From the NCBI GenBank assembly GCA_022494885.1, contig JAGVSM010004511.1, positions 151,543 through 215,542 of the forward strand: 64,000 nt of DNA, read 5' to 3'. The stretch is from Micrasema longulum. Taxonomy: Eukaryota; Arthropoda; Insecta; Trichoptera; Brachycentridae. How positions within the stretch are numbered: the first letter of the stretch is position 1; every line of letters begins with the position of its first letter. The position numbers and the translations under genes are program-made. The notes under the pieces were generated by a model, which was given only the letters and a program-made list of their open reading frames with translations, did not search any database and was not told where the DNA came from. Positions 52,015 to 62,894 of this stretch are shown here, in pieces.

Positions 52015-52610
52015 CACTATTTATTTGAAAGCATTTTTTTACACTTTAATCCTACCAAAATATGAGACAAGTAATGAATAACAAAACAGCGCGCCTGCTA
52101 CTTTAAAATCATAAAAAAGTATATGAATCCATTAAAACCGTTTAATAATGTATTAATTTGTGACGCGAATGTACCTAATATCTGGAACACTACCTCCCAC
52201 TATAAATTACAACAGTGCTACTAAAAGAGAACTTATTGATAAATAAATAATACAATAAAAATCTTATTTCTAATATACAAATGATACGTCAATCCTGAAA
52301 CCACTCTAAAACGCACTTTTGTCTAATATTAATGTAAAAAAATAAAATTTAACGGGAATTTAGCGTACCTATTATAAAACGAAATAATACAAACCAAATG
52401 TATACAAAGTCATTGGAGTAATAGGCATTATTCCTCCCTTCGGTAACTACAAAAATAATTAAAGTGTATTGAAGAACGTTTTACAAAGAACAATTGTTGT
52501 TGTATTTAAAACGTCTATGTTATAGGTAAATGTGATAGCTAAAGAATGTAAACGCAGCATCAGAGTATCGTACGTAGTTAGTAACTACTATTTTTTTATT
52601 TTATTATAGA
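52015..52610. other. No gene recognised
   Basis: AT-rich unique sequence, no frames or repeat matches. Confidence 0.4.
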
Positions 52611-52615
52611 AATAA

Positions 52616-52775
52616 AAGACGAGTGATACTTTAATCCACAAATTTGGAATATCTAGTGATCCAACAAACCAGTGACCTGACAAAGATACCAGTCTCGAAG
52701 ATGTCGCGAAAGCGATGAAACCGGTCACTGAATATTCCAAATTTGTGGATTAAAGTATCACTTGTCTTTTACTTC
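52616..52775. repeat. Hairpin element with Penelope-like GAAACCGGTCAC motif
   Basis: The left arm GTGATACTTTAATCCACAAA and TTTGGAATATC is mirrored on the right by GATATTCCAAATTTGTGG-type sequence and TAAAGTATCACTTGTC. Inside lie ACCAGTCTCGAAGATGTCGC and GAAAGCGATGAAACCGGTC. A single arm of the same element is at 33833-33940. Confidence 0.65.
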
Positions 52776-52779
52776 TATA

Positions 52780-53650
52780 ATAAATTACAATGAACTTCCA
52801 TCGAGAATTTTCGTTAACTACGTATGTGTCAATATAAAACTGTTAATAATTTATTTCACACAAAATCTTCGTGCATAGTTAATATCTGCGTATGGGTCGA
52901 TATTAAACTTTTTATAATTTTTTTACAAAAAATCTCCACCTTAAAACAGGATGAGCCAAGTCAAAATCTCCATCTAACCTAACATTATCTAAACTAACCT
53001 AACAAGACGATACTCCATATTAATGTTAAAATACTATTGTTAAAATGTATACAAACACCAACATGCTTACACACATCTGAACACTTACGCCCACACAAAT
53101 ACACAAACACACCTATACACTTTCTCTCATACAAAATACGCACAAAAACACCCTTTTGTTGTACCACAATTTAATATGTATGATTTTTATTTCGAAACTT
53201 TATTATACGAGTATTATTGTTGACTGTTTCTGTAAAATATATAACTAATGTGCAATAAATTTAAAGATAAAATTAAAGAAAACCTTGATATAGACCGAAA
53301 GTACCGCTGTGCCAAATCCATCAATTCTATAATTTCTTGTTTAAAAATAATTTCTGTAAACGCGTCTATATTTTAATAAATACCGTTAGATTATTTTGGA
53401 ACCAACAAGGACCCGAATTGCGCCTTTCGCAAGGGTCGCTGAAGGTAATAAAAGTCCGTTCGCCCAGGCAATCGGGAGCCTATTGTTCTTGCCGAGAAGG
53501 TACCCCAAGAACCAGCCACATGTCAATACTTGTGAAGCTCAGGACACTTTTAAAAACGCGAATAATAATAGTTTAAAATAATATTTATATTTTGAAATCC
53601 AAATCACTTTATTTCCATGAATAACATATTTATATTTTACATGAAAATTA
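52780..53650. other. No gene recognised
   Basis: AT-rich. 53040-53150 is a (CACA)-rich simple stretch (ACACACATCTGAACAC, ACAAATACACAAACACACC). The short frames at 53337-53581 have no motifs. Confidence 0.35.
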
Positions 53651-53653
53651 TAA

Positions 53654-53800
53654 CAGCAACCATCACGCCGTTTCCCCGTGAAAGTAGGTAGAGAGGATGG
53701 AACGCCACGTCACTCTATCTCATCATATAGACTTCGCTTCTTCTACCTTCATACCTATTCTCGTGCACGCTCGCCGATTATTCCGATTCTTATCATAAGT
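53654..53800 (-). mobile_element. LINE-T copy 5, antisense 3' end
   Basis: AACAGCAACCATCACGCCG, TTTCCCCGTGAAAGTAGGTA, GAGGATGGAACGCCACG and TCTCGTGCACGCTCGCCG follow the antisense order of 22366-22600. Confidence 0.75.
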
Positions 53801-53814
53801 TAATTATAAGACTA

Positions 53815-54800
53815 GGTTAATTTAATATTTAAGTTTAGTAGAATAAGTTTTAAGAACACAATTTGGCGGGAAAGACGGAATTCGGCGGGAAAAGAAGACC
53901 GCCCCAACCGAAGCGTGCGCCCGCCAATGAGAGCGACGAAACCAACCGGGAAGGGGGGACGTCTAAAAGATGATAAAAACCGTGACGCCCGCTTCCCGGA
54001 CTCTCTTCCTACGGAATCTCTTTCGACGGAGACTCTCTTCCTTGTTAGACTCTCTTCCACTTAAACTCTCTTCTACGGACTCTCTTCTACTGCGTCAGTT
54101 GACCTCAAGGGTCACGGGCGGGTGCCTTGCCATCCCCGTGGCCCAGTCAGCAACCCAGTCGGCAGCCCAGGAGAGAAACCACCGCGCTGGCTAACCAGCC
54201 CTGACGCCGTAGCCCCAACGCTGCCGCCTACGACGCAAACCACGCGCTCACGTCGCCGCACCACGGTGACGCAGCCCACGCGCCCACGCGCCAACGCGCC
54301 CACGCGCCAACGCGCCCACGCCGCTGCGCTCATGACGAGCCGCCCACGTCGTGCGTCCCTCCACGCACCCGACGTCACTTCTCATGCCCCGCCATGGGAC
54401 AGGAAGCCACGCCGCCGCTCATGACGAGCCGTCCTCGCGGCACATCTCACCGCAGCTGGACGCCGCCGTCCCAGCTACCCCTGTCGCCGCAGCCAGATGC
54501 CGCCTCCCCCTACGATGCACCACGCCGCCGCCCCCATCGCGTCCTGTGCCCACGCCGCACGCCAAGGACCCACGCCGCCTTCGCGTCACCACGCCGCGCG
54601 CCGCATCAGGGCGTCAGGTTAATTTTAAGTTTATTGTTTAAGTAGGTTAAGGCTAATTCTAAGTTAGGTTAGACTTTGTTCATAATTTAATTTAAATACA
54701 TTTAATTTCCATCGTTTATCTTATTTCCTTTCTTACCCCTCCACATTGACATAATTAAACTGAATGCAACTTTAATCTAATTGTTATTCTTTACGGATAA
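53815..54800 (+). mobile_element. Candidate LTR (GC-rich core) followed by a PBS-like site
   Basis: GC rises sharply from 53865. Features: TGGCGGGAAAGACGG, a TATA-like GATGATAAAAACC (about 53969), five ACTCTCTTC pyrimidine repeats (53998-54090), and reiterated CCCACGCGCCAACGCG blocks (54260-54320). The composition then returns to AT-rich. At 54802 TGGCGCCCGACTAAACC resembles the tRNA primer-binding site that follows a 5' LTR. No gag/pol frame follows and no second LTR is in the window, so it would be a truncated or solo-derived copy. Pro/Arg/Ala-rich frames inside are GC artefacts. A CpG-rich host promoter is the alternative. Confidence 0.35.
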
Positions 54801-54839
54801 CTGGCGCCCGACTAAACCAAACGTCTCTCACTCTCTTAA

Positions 54840-55325
54840 TTAATGATTTTTTTTTTTCGCTAAATTTTTATTTCATTTTGTATATTTTTATCTTTTAATT
54901 ACTTTTTCGAGGTTGTCAACCTATTTCCAATCAAAATTTTAGGTAATTCCACGAAGACTTCTGCTCGAGTTTCAAAAATTCCAAATACGTAGGAAGATAC
55001 TTAAAACAATGTACGAGATAAAACACCCCTCGCACATCACTTCCGTCAATTGTAACAAATCAAATTGTATGTCATTCCTGGATTAGGCCCTTGGGTGTGA
55101 GGATTTGGGAGCGTGGAGGGGGTATTGAAGGGGGTTTCTTAACTCCTGCTACGTCTCTGCTGTTTATTGTTTGCCCAAGAAATATTCACCGCCTAATAGT
55201 TTAATTATCACATCTCTGCGCCTCCACTACGCAACGGCAAATTCAAACATTTCAGAGCCGTAGCAAGGCACGGAAACAAAGCAAACTAAATAAATAACTT
55301 GTAAATGTTTGGAAATTTAGTCAAA
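54840..55325. other. Unique non-coding block
   Basis: 55020-55270 is unusually complex for the region (CCCTTGGGTGTGAGGATTTG, GGGAGCGTGGAGGGGG, CTCTGCGCCTCCACTACGC) and repeat-free within the window. No frame. A conserved regulatory block is possible but untested. Confidence 0.3.
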
Positions 55326-55330
55326 TAAAC

Positions 55331-55480
55331 GGGTTGTGGTTCCGTGGTAGTTTTTCGAGGTCTGAAACAGAGACCAGAAGTTCGCATCTCACTCCAACAG
55401 AACTTAATTTTCATTTAAATTACTATTTGAAAATGGCCATTAAGGAAATGTTGAGATGATCCTTTGAACAAAAAACATAA
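55331..55480 (+). mobile_element. SINE-C copy, diverged
   Basis: GGGTTGTGGTTCCGTGGTAG, GAAGTTCGCATCTCACTCC (degenerate box B), AACTTAATTTTCATTT and GAAAATGGCCATTAAG keep the SINE-C order. Confidence 0.6.
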
Positions 55481-56120
55481 AAATATCTTCTGTTTTAGCA
55501 TGTTATTTAATTTCGTATTATTTATTATTAAATTTTCGAGTCATTCACATGGTAAGGACTCAAGTCCCAACAGCACATCACTAAAATAACTTATATCAAA
55601 AGGTTAAAACATCGTACACCCAGATTTTTAGATAAAAAGATAACATAAAATGAATATTTGTTGCACATAAAAATAATCATATAAAAATTGAAATGATAAA
55701 TAACTTAAAAATTAAACATTCTTGATTATTGGAGCGTTTTACCTTCAGTCTAAAGATGTTTGTAGAAGGTGAAATCATTGATTATTCTATCTTCATCCTA
55801 TAGTTTTGATGAAGGTATTTGATGATTTTTTTGGAGGGAGTTTCATTTATTATTTACCTTGCTTATTATGCACGCGGTTTCTAAATCATAAAAGTGTATG
55901 TTTTTGCTTTTAATAAGCCTATATTTTATATTTAAGTATAAGGATCAAGAGGGATATTCTATATTAGGCCAATCAGTATGATAAAGGTACTGTAGATAAA
56001 AAAAATCACTGTATTATTTTAAAATACAATTCATGATTAGAATTCAAGAATCGTTGAAGTTTAATGGCGATTGTTATTAATTTATTTACTTAAAGACAGT
56101 TTATTACACATTGTTTGATA
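55481..56120. other. No gene recognised
   Basis: AT-rich. 55845-55885 (TTATTTACCTTGCTTATTATG) resembles 46798-46825 just upstream of LINE-K, so it may be a LINE-K-associated scrap. Confidence 0.35.
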
Positions 56121-56125
56121 CATAA

Positions 56126-56206
56126 GTCCCAACTCAACACATGACTTTTAGTCCTATGGAAAGTCCCAAACTCCATGGGACTAAAAGTCCTGTGTTGAGT
56201 TGGGAC
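56126..56206. ncRNA. Near-perfect 34-bp-stem hairpin, 13-nt loop (pre-miRNA/siRNA-like)
   Basis: GTCCCAACTCAACACATGAC and TTTTAGTCCTATGG (56126-56159) pair with 56173-56206, two mismatches in 34. The loop is AAAGTCCCAAACT. The geometry suits a Dicer-type substrate, but a small foldback repeat is equally possible. The phrase AAGTCCCAAC also occurs at about 55562. Transcription is unproven. Confidence 0.4.
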
Positions 56207-56609
56207 GAGCAATTAGTTGACATAGACTCATAAGTATATCATCACAAATATTTTTTAGGATCAGAAACACAACAATAATAATAACAATAAAAAAACAAAT
56301 ATAAGGCACATCAATATGGTAAACAGTAAACTTAAACATTCGGAAAATCATCAAGGAGTTTCCCACTCAAATCCCTCCCACTAAGAAAAATCCAGTCCTT
56401 AACTCCTCTCTTGAAAATTGTATTTGTTCTTGAGAGCTTAATACGCTTTTCCAAAATATTGAACACTCTCGGTGCGATAAAGGAGAGATGTTTTGGGGAT
56501 GACATAATTTGTGCTCTGGTAAAACCTCGTACGAATATTTTGCTGATATCTCTCCATACATATTTCGTGTAAAATCGTAACTTATGCTGCCTGGTAATTA
56601 GCTACATAA

Positions 56610-56970
56610 ATGGCTAGACTTCTGTTGCCTTATTTCGGATTCCATTTTTTTTTAATTATTGAAATAATTACAATTTATGTTTTTTGAAACACAGATGAAT
56701 TACAGGTTCGAGGAGGTAATATGGAAGTCCAGGCGTTTATCTGTCGTTGACGGGTTTAAATGATCATTTTACATCCTGTGTTTAGTTAGTTAAAACCTTT
56801 ATCGATGTGGAAAAGATACGCCTGACTGAATTACCTTTATAACTTACCAGGCAATGCCTAACGACGTTTTTATTTTTTTTTTAGATCATTAAAGTTCGTT
56901 CAATCAAAAATATTTTCGTTACAAGAACTGGATTCCGCCATCTAAGGAGCTATCAAAAGTTAGAATTTAA
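56610..56970. repeat. Family P repeat, diverged sense copy
   Basis: ACACAGATGAATTACAGG, GAGGTAATATGGAAGTCCAG, GTCGTTGACGGGTTTAAATG, AGTTAAAACCTTTATCG, ACCAGGCAATGCCTAACG and GAACTGGATTCCGCCATC in sense order, preceded by an antisense scrap (GGCTAGACTTCTGTTGCC). Lies about 1 kb upstream of the terminal exon. Confidence 0.65.
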
Positions 56971-56974
56971 AATT

Positions 56975-57590
56975 GTTTGCGTGAAGATGAACATTTATAG
57001 TAAGTTTTTATAAAAATTAAATAAAATTATAAATAAATATGACAAATCGTCCAACATACCCCTTCGTGTCATCAAACAAGGGTGGCCCTCCCTTCTGAAC
57101 AAATTCGATTACAATTACTTGCGGCAAGCTGTGTACGCTATGCATAATGTATGAAGTCCTGTTTACTGTACCAGTTAGCAGTTAGCGTTAGGTCTGCTCT
57201 CTGCCTACCCCTTCCTGGCCCGGGGAAGGGATTAGGGATGTTGACTTAGGATTACAGCCTTTCGCATTGTGTGCTTTGCTCTGTTTACTAAATTCCATGT
57301 TTTTATAGTTAGAATTATTTGAGATTGAAAAATTACCACAACATGGATTTATTAAATCACAGGGAAATTCCTGTAATGAGTGAAGTTCAAAACTAAGAAC
57401 TAATTCATTCTAAAGGTTTAATTCATTTACTCCTAAGATTGACAAATATTCTGAAAGATTTTAATGGTGTTAGTGAAAAACCACAGTTGAAAGGTTTCAG
57501 AGAATTGTGATTAATGAGAAATCATTATCCTTATTGAACCCTTTCCCGCATCCCGTGTATGCACCACAGAATCATTGCATTATTAAACCA
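56975..57590. other. Unique DNA upstream of the exon
   Basis: 57040-57300 is repeat-free and moderately GC-rich, with a small hairpin (CCCTTCC/GGAAGGG near 57210-57230). No frame. Presumed intron. Confidence 0.3.
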
Positions 57591-57594
57591 AATG

Positions 57595-57833
57595 CAGCGC
57601 ATCTCGATCATTCGTTAGATCAAGGTAAAGTGATCAGTCTTACGCTTCAGGAAGCTGTCTCCACATCCTCGAAAATTGTTTTAAAGACCAAGGGTATTTC
57701 TATCCGTTGATGCAGTGTAAAACCACCATATAAATCAATATTTCATGTCTACCTTCTCAGGGATAGAACCCTGGGACCTCAATAATGGTTGGCTAATGCG
57801 CCAACTACTAAACTACGAGGTGGACTTATCTCC
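57595..57833 (-). mobile_element. SINE-B copy, antisense, degenerate
   Basis: GATCAGTCTTACGCTTCAGG, AATATTTCATGTCTACC, CAGGGATAGAACCCTGGGAC and ACTAAACTACGAGGTGG keep the antisense SINE-B order. Located about 150 bp before the splice acceptor. Confidence 0.65.
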
Positions 57834-57954
57834 GGCCAATTTTTTTTTTCGGCATTTTTATCGCCATCGAGTCAAAAACGCCCGTCCGGGATTCTGGTTC
57901 CATTTCACGCACATTATTGTATGCTTCATCCGCTCTCACCTTTGATATCAGTGG

Positions 57955-57982
57955 TATTCATTGTGTATTTCTTTCTTTCCAG
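57955..57982 (+). promoter_or_regulatory. 3' splice acceptor
   Basis: The pyrimidine-rich GTATTTCTTTCTTTCCAG ends with AG at 57981-57982. Base composition changes abruptly from AT-rich to GC-rich at this point. With this acceptor the exon starts inside a codon (its first base is the third codon position). A weaker alternative AG lies six bases on. Confidence 0.75.
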
Positions 57983-58226
57983 ACTGCAGCAGCAGGGAGG
58001 ACGCAGTGGGGGCGGCAGCTCTCCGCCGCCCTCCGATAGCGACTCCGACATCAGCCTGGGCGGGTCCCCCGGCTCCATGGCCGGGCCCTCGCTGCCCGCC
58101 CCGCGGCCGCCCTCGCCGCTGGCCAACTACCGCTTCCCCGTCTTCCCCGGCCTGGGCGCCGCCACGCGCCTCCTGCCGCCGCCAAACCCGCCCCTGCACC
58201 GGCCCTTCACGCCCCCGCCGTCGTGA
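57983..58226 (+). CDS. Terminal coding exon of an unidentified gene (probable transcription factor C-terminus)
   Basis: About 80 codons, stop TGA at 58224-58226. The tail is Gln-rich at its start (LQQQGG), then Ser/Gly-rich, with an acidic serine cluster (PPPSDSDSDISLGGSPGS), then Pro/Ala-rich with RFPVFPGLGAATRLLPPP and an end RPFTPPPS. There is no enzymatic motif, membrane segment or signal peptide. Such disordered Pro/Ser tails with an SDSD patch are common at the C-terminus of homeobox and other developmental transcription factors, but the DNA-binding domain is not in the window and I cannot name the gene. GC content contrasts strongly with the flanks, as expected for coding DNA in this genome. 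The open frame continues upstream of the acceptor by chance. Confidence 0.7.
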
Positions 58227-58916
58227 TCGCGACGCGGGCTGTTGCAGCTGCGAAACTGAAAAGAAAAATAGCCAAAATCGAAAGCGGAAAAGACGTAACC
58301 GTCAAAAATATTTATAATATAATTAAACAATACCTTAGACTTTGTATCAAAGTGAAAATAATCGGACTACATGAGACCCAAGACGCTACTGATGAACGCG
58401 AATATTTAAAATTGAAATGACAATCGTCATGCAAGCTTTGTATTTTTAATCAAGTAGCTAACCCTCTAAGCATACCGACATACCTACAAAAGGACATGCT
58501 GAGGTTTGAAACTTTGAAAGCCTATAGTATGAATACTGCAATAAAAATTTAAGAAATAAAGTAAGAATCGAAAAAAATAATTCTTGCGCGCAGAAAGTAA
58601 AGTCTGAATGAGGAAGATTAGAGACCAATAAACAGAATATTACCAAACGAACATTGGAGTAAACGAAATCGATCATCTTCAAATGTTTTTAATTCGAATT
58701 CTTACTTGGAACCAGATGGTGGAAATTAGCCCTCGAAAGCAATCTTCAGCTCCGGTTCTTATAATCATAAAAAACGTGATAAAGTGGCTCATGTCTAAGA
58801 AATCATATCAAGTGACTTAAGTGACATTCGATTGTTATAAGCCGTTAAGAGATGTATAATATCTTCGATAATTATAAAGTTTTTTCGTTTCTAGAAAACT
58901 CTTAAAAACAAATAAA
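58227..58916 (+). other. Probable 3' UTR with two AATAAA signals
   Basis: AT-rich, repeat-poor sequence following the stop codon. AATAAA at 58555-58560 and 58911-58916 are candidate polyadenylation signals, so the UTR could end soon after either. The start of the UTR remains GC-moderate and open in another frame by chance. Confidence 0.45.
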
Positions 58917-60015
58917 GCAAGAAGTCTTTCTTACTCCAAAAATAAAATAGTTATTATTGTTAATGCTTTTTAAGTCAATGACGCAAATGAATTAACAAAT
59001 GTAAATTATGTTAAAGTTATACAAATGTAAGTGATTATATTATCCATTATTATTATAATACTATTATTATTGAGTAAATCTGAAGAAGACTCATTGAGTA
59101 GATTAATAATTGTAAATAATTGTATGTGTTAAAGAATATTTAAAAATTAATCTAGCTAAGACGATTATTGTTGCAGAAAAGAATTCTCCATATTTTTAAT
59201 TTATAGAAAAATCAATATAAATTCTTCGATAAATATTTTTAAATAAAATTCCTAGAGAAACGTCAATTCGCTAGATAAAGAAAGGCTCGGGGTTAAAATG
59301 TAAGCAATTTTAAATTATAACTTACTGTGAATGTGCTTGGCATTAATTTGTAAAAATAATGTATTTCATACGAAATTAGTCAATTATTATTTAAAAATTG
59401 GAATAATATTATTAACTTTCCGAATATCTTTTATTTATTATAAATTGTAATATATTTTATTGGGAAAAGGTGACAGAACATTTAGCCCAGCCTACGAAAT
59501 TATAATTATGTATAATATTTTGATGTAATGGTGCCTACATACATTTAGAGAATGGATTTTTCTTTATATTATTTTTATAATGTTTCACAATTTTGAAGTA
59601 TTTTATTGATCATTTGAAAACTTTTCAGTCGATCAAACCTCTGATTAATTTAAAGTTCGCACCCGAAAATAACAGTGGCACAACTCAAAAAACTCATTTT
59701 TACAGGAGAAAAGCTGTCAGTAAACTTCATTAATTCGTAAAAACAAAAGCACATAAAAAGTTCACCCACTGTGCCATTTAGTTTTGAATGTTTCCTGAGA
59801 TAAAAATGACATAATAATTATCGTGTCATTATTTATCGATTTTGATTAAAATAAAATAGTGTAAATATCAGATTTTTGTTTTTAAGGTCACATGTTTATT
59901 TTTAAAGAATTGTGTCGTTAATTATGCAAAAAATATTGACTGTTAAGGACAAAGACTTCAAACCACAATTATTATGAAAAAAGCAGTTTAATTATTTAAA
60001 TATCTTTTAAATATC
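58917..60015. other. No gene recognised; unusually repeat-poor
   Basis: AT-rich with no in-window repeat matches, so it may be extended 3' UTR or downstream intergenic DNA. Several further AATAAA-like hexamers exist. Confidence 0.35.
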
Positions 60016-60017
60016 TT

Positions 60018-60187
60018 GGCAGCCTGCGTGGTGTAGTAGGCAAGACGCTTGACTCACACACGGAAGGTTCCGGGTTCGATTCCCGGTGAGAAAACAAAAA
60101 AATTAAAAGTGTGATTTTTCTCAAGCCATGATGTAATTCACCACTGTAATTGGGCCTCCTGGCCTGTTGTAATGAAAAAAAAAAAAC
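60018..60187 (+). mobile_element. SINE-A copy, sense
   Basis: Head GCGTGGTGTAGTAGGCAAG, ACGCTTGACTCACACACGG, perfect T-arm CCGGGTTCGATTCCCGG. Body GTGTGATTTTTCTCAAGCC, ATGTAATTCACCACTGTAAT and GGGCCTCCTGGCCTGTTG, then an A-tail. Part of the body (the CTGGGTGCTC segment) is deleted. Confidence 0.85.
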
Positions 60188-60346
60188 ATTCCCTTTCCGC
60201 ACCTAATGGTCCATAGGGCGCTGCATTGGTACACCAATCGCCGCGTATCTGGATTTTTTTTGGTTATATGAAGGTATCACATCGCGAATGGAACTTGAGA
60301 CCTCTTGCATGGTAGACATACGCGCAGACCATAACACCACGATGCC
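60188..60346 (-). mobile_element. SINE-B copy, antisense, abutting SINE-A
   Basis: ATTCCCTTTCCGCACCTAAT, GGTACACCAATCGCCGCG, CTTGAGACCTCTTGCATGG and CAGACCATAACACCACGATG. Internally deleted (no TAGTCCCTGG block). It begins directly at the A-tail of SINE-A. Confidence 0.8.
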
Positions 60347-60349
60347 TTG

Positions 60350-62890
60350 TGGTTTCAAACAATTAAATGGTCTTTTTTTATTATGTCTTATTATATTCTA
60401 GCAAAAGTATTATCGCAAACACCTATTGGCGCAGTAGTTTTGCCAGAATGTGTACTTATTTACACCCCACATTATTGGTTAAAATCACATTAAAACTAAT
60501 AAAAGAACGATGTCCGAAATCATGGGTTAAATCCTATGTCTTAAACACAGTCGATACATTCAGAAATATTTTTGCATACTTAATTTATAAACATAATGAC
60601 TTGCCACCATGCATGCAGGTGCGAATTTACAATTAATAAAACAAAAATTCTGGATTAATTATGACATTCCAACAAACTTGCTGCAAATTATCGATCTTTA
60701 AATAAAACGTAAACATTGATATCTTTGTAAACCAGACCAGTAAATAAGTTAAATTGACCATGTTTAAAAAACATACAACTTACTGCCCTCGTAAGCGAAA
60801 GGGCGGATGAAGCATACAATATTTGCAAAACTCATACTTTGAGTCACACTTTTGAGCATTTATCAATTTTAAGCAAAGTAAAAACATGATATGTCGAATT
60901 GTTTTTGAGCACAAAACCAGTATGTTTCATATCTTAACTGTGTTTTTGCTAATGAATATCTAGATTTCTAGTTATTGCTCAGAATTATTACTGTTTTTTA
61001 AAAACTTTAAAAAACATTACGTCATTTTTCGTACTGAAATATTTTTTTTACTGGCTGCTTTATATTAAGTTGGAACTTTCTTATGGAACATTACCTCCTA
61101 TTTAATTCATTTCGTGATTTTTGTTGAAAAGCTGGCTTTTAGCTTATGAGGGCAGTACCTAAACACATCAATCATTATGTTACTTTCTAAAACAAAAAAA
61201 AAGTAAGAGCAAAATTAGTTTAACTCGTACCAATGTATGTAGGCATCAATTTTGTATTTTTTTTAAACAGCAACGTTTGTTAATAAAATTATTTTAGTTG
61301 AATTATATCTGCAATCTTTTTCTTATTTGCATACCTATTTTTAATGAATTAAAATTGAATTAAAAACGTACAAGGGGCTTATCTACTGTACATACTAAAC
61401 ATCTTGAAAATATGATAAACACACTTTTGTACCTTCTTACGTTAACTCTAAAAATATCGATACATATAATAGGGAAATATCACGATTAACATTTTAAATT
61501 AATAAAGGTCTATGAAATACCGTGAAGTAAAAAAAATGTTTTTGTACTTATAAGGAGCATAAAAAAAATATTAAAATTTATAATTTTAAATTTCAGCGAA
61601 AACGGTCCATTGCATTGGCCACGCCCCTTATACGTCACCATTCGGTTAAATTTTGAATTTTGTTTGTGACTGTTTAAATTTAAATAGAACATCGTCACGA
61701 ATCTTGACGTCACAATTGTCAAGGCCAAACATGTCGCGTTTTTGCAGAGACGTGTTTTTTAACAATTTGATTTTATAAGTTAAATATGAAAACATTCCTT
61801 CCTAATATCCACGTTGATTTTGAAAATACAATTGATTTTTCTAAATATTTTTTTTCACATATTTTTATTGATATGTGTAGTTTGTGATATTTCTCTATTG
61901 AAGGCCTTGTTTTAAAAACCCCAAATGTCACAAACCAAAAGTTTTTCAGGAGAATGTTTAAACGGAATACCACGGTTTAATTATTATTTCAGTGTCGTCT
62001 AATGAAATAAAATCATAGATATACTGTCCACTGTATAGAAATTGAAAGTTGTATAAATATTGGATGTATATTTAAATGTTGTATAAAATGTCAGTATGAC
62101 ATTTGCTGTTTTTAGTGCAAACCATTCGAAAATTGGTATATACTTGAAATAAAAATAGCGGTTTTTCAAAAACTTGTATAGCAGTTAAACTCTCCGTGTT
62201 TAGATTTGTAAACATATTCAGTAAACACTGCTAAAAACCTTTATAAAAGAATATTTAAAACACTTTAGAACTGTCAAACAATGAGAGGTAGTGGCGCTAC
62301 ATAGTGGTAGAAATGCTAATTAAATGATATTTTTTGTTCATTCATACAAATGTATGTGGATAATTGCGGTTTTCAGAAAAAACACAGTATTTTCAATGGC
62401 GAATTTTAAGGTACCTATGATACTTTTAGAGATATTTGAAAAGAACGATTTTATGTACTCATAGACTTTGAATAATACAATTCAATAATAAAATTGTTCT
62501 GGAAAATTTTTGGACATTTGAAGTTTTTAGAATGAGGTCTTCATTAACCCCGGTCAAAGTCGGGATGAATGTAATTTTTCATTTAATACCTATCGATATT
62601 TTTACGAATTAGCGTGATATATAATACACATTTTGCGGGTATATTCGACGCCAAGGGAACGGGTTAAGGGTGAAGTTATGCCGCTTTACTTGTCAGTAAG
62701 GTTAACCCATTTCTGAAGCGCAATGAATTTATCGCTACGATAATTGGTGAAAATTTAAAACTCAATGTTGAATACAGTATTTTTTATCAGATTTTTTCAA
62801 AACTCAACTTTCAAAACTTCATTCAATTATAAAATATGGTCAATTTGTTAATGCAGGTAGAAACCTACATTTTTGTCAGATTTTTTTTTA
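60350..62890. other. No gene recognised
   Basis: A plus frame of 89 codons at 60367-60636 has no motif I know. The rest is AT-rich. TGACGTCA occurs at 61705-61712 within a GTCACGAATCTTGACGTCAC inverted pair. 62270-62310 and 44755-44800 share only short phrases (ACTGTCAAA, GGCGCT). Confidence 0.35.
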
Positions 62891-62894
62891 AATA

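Noticed and set aside
54112..54645. Several overlapping Pro/Arg/Ala-rich open frames
   Set aside because: All are by-products of GC-rich reiterated sequence, open on both strands, without motifs or splice context.
57789..57982. Upstream extension of the terminal exon's open frame to an ATG at 57789
   Set aside because: It crosses an antisense SINE-B copy and a clear polypyrimidine-AG acceptor. Composition switches to coding-like only after 57982.
60018..60095. tRNA gene on the plus strand
   Set aside because: The T-arm is perfect, but the head is followed by the SINE-A body and A-tail and has copies at 6406 and 36437.
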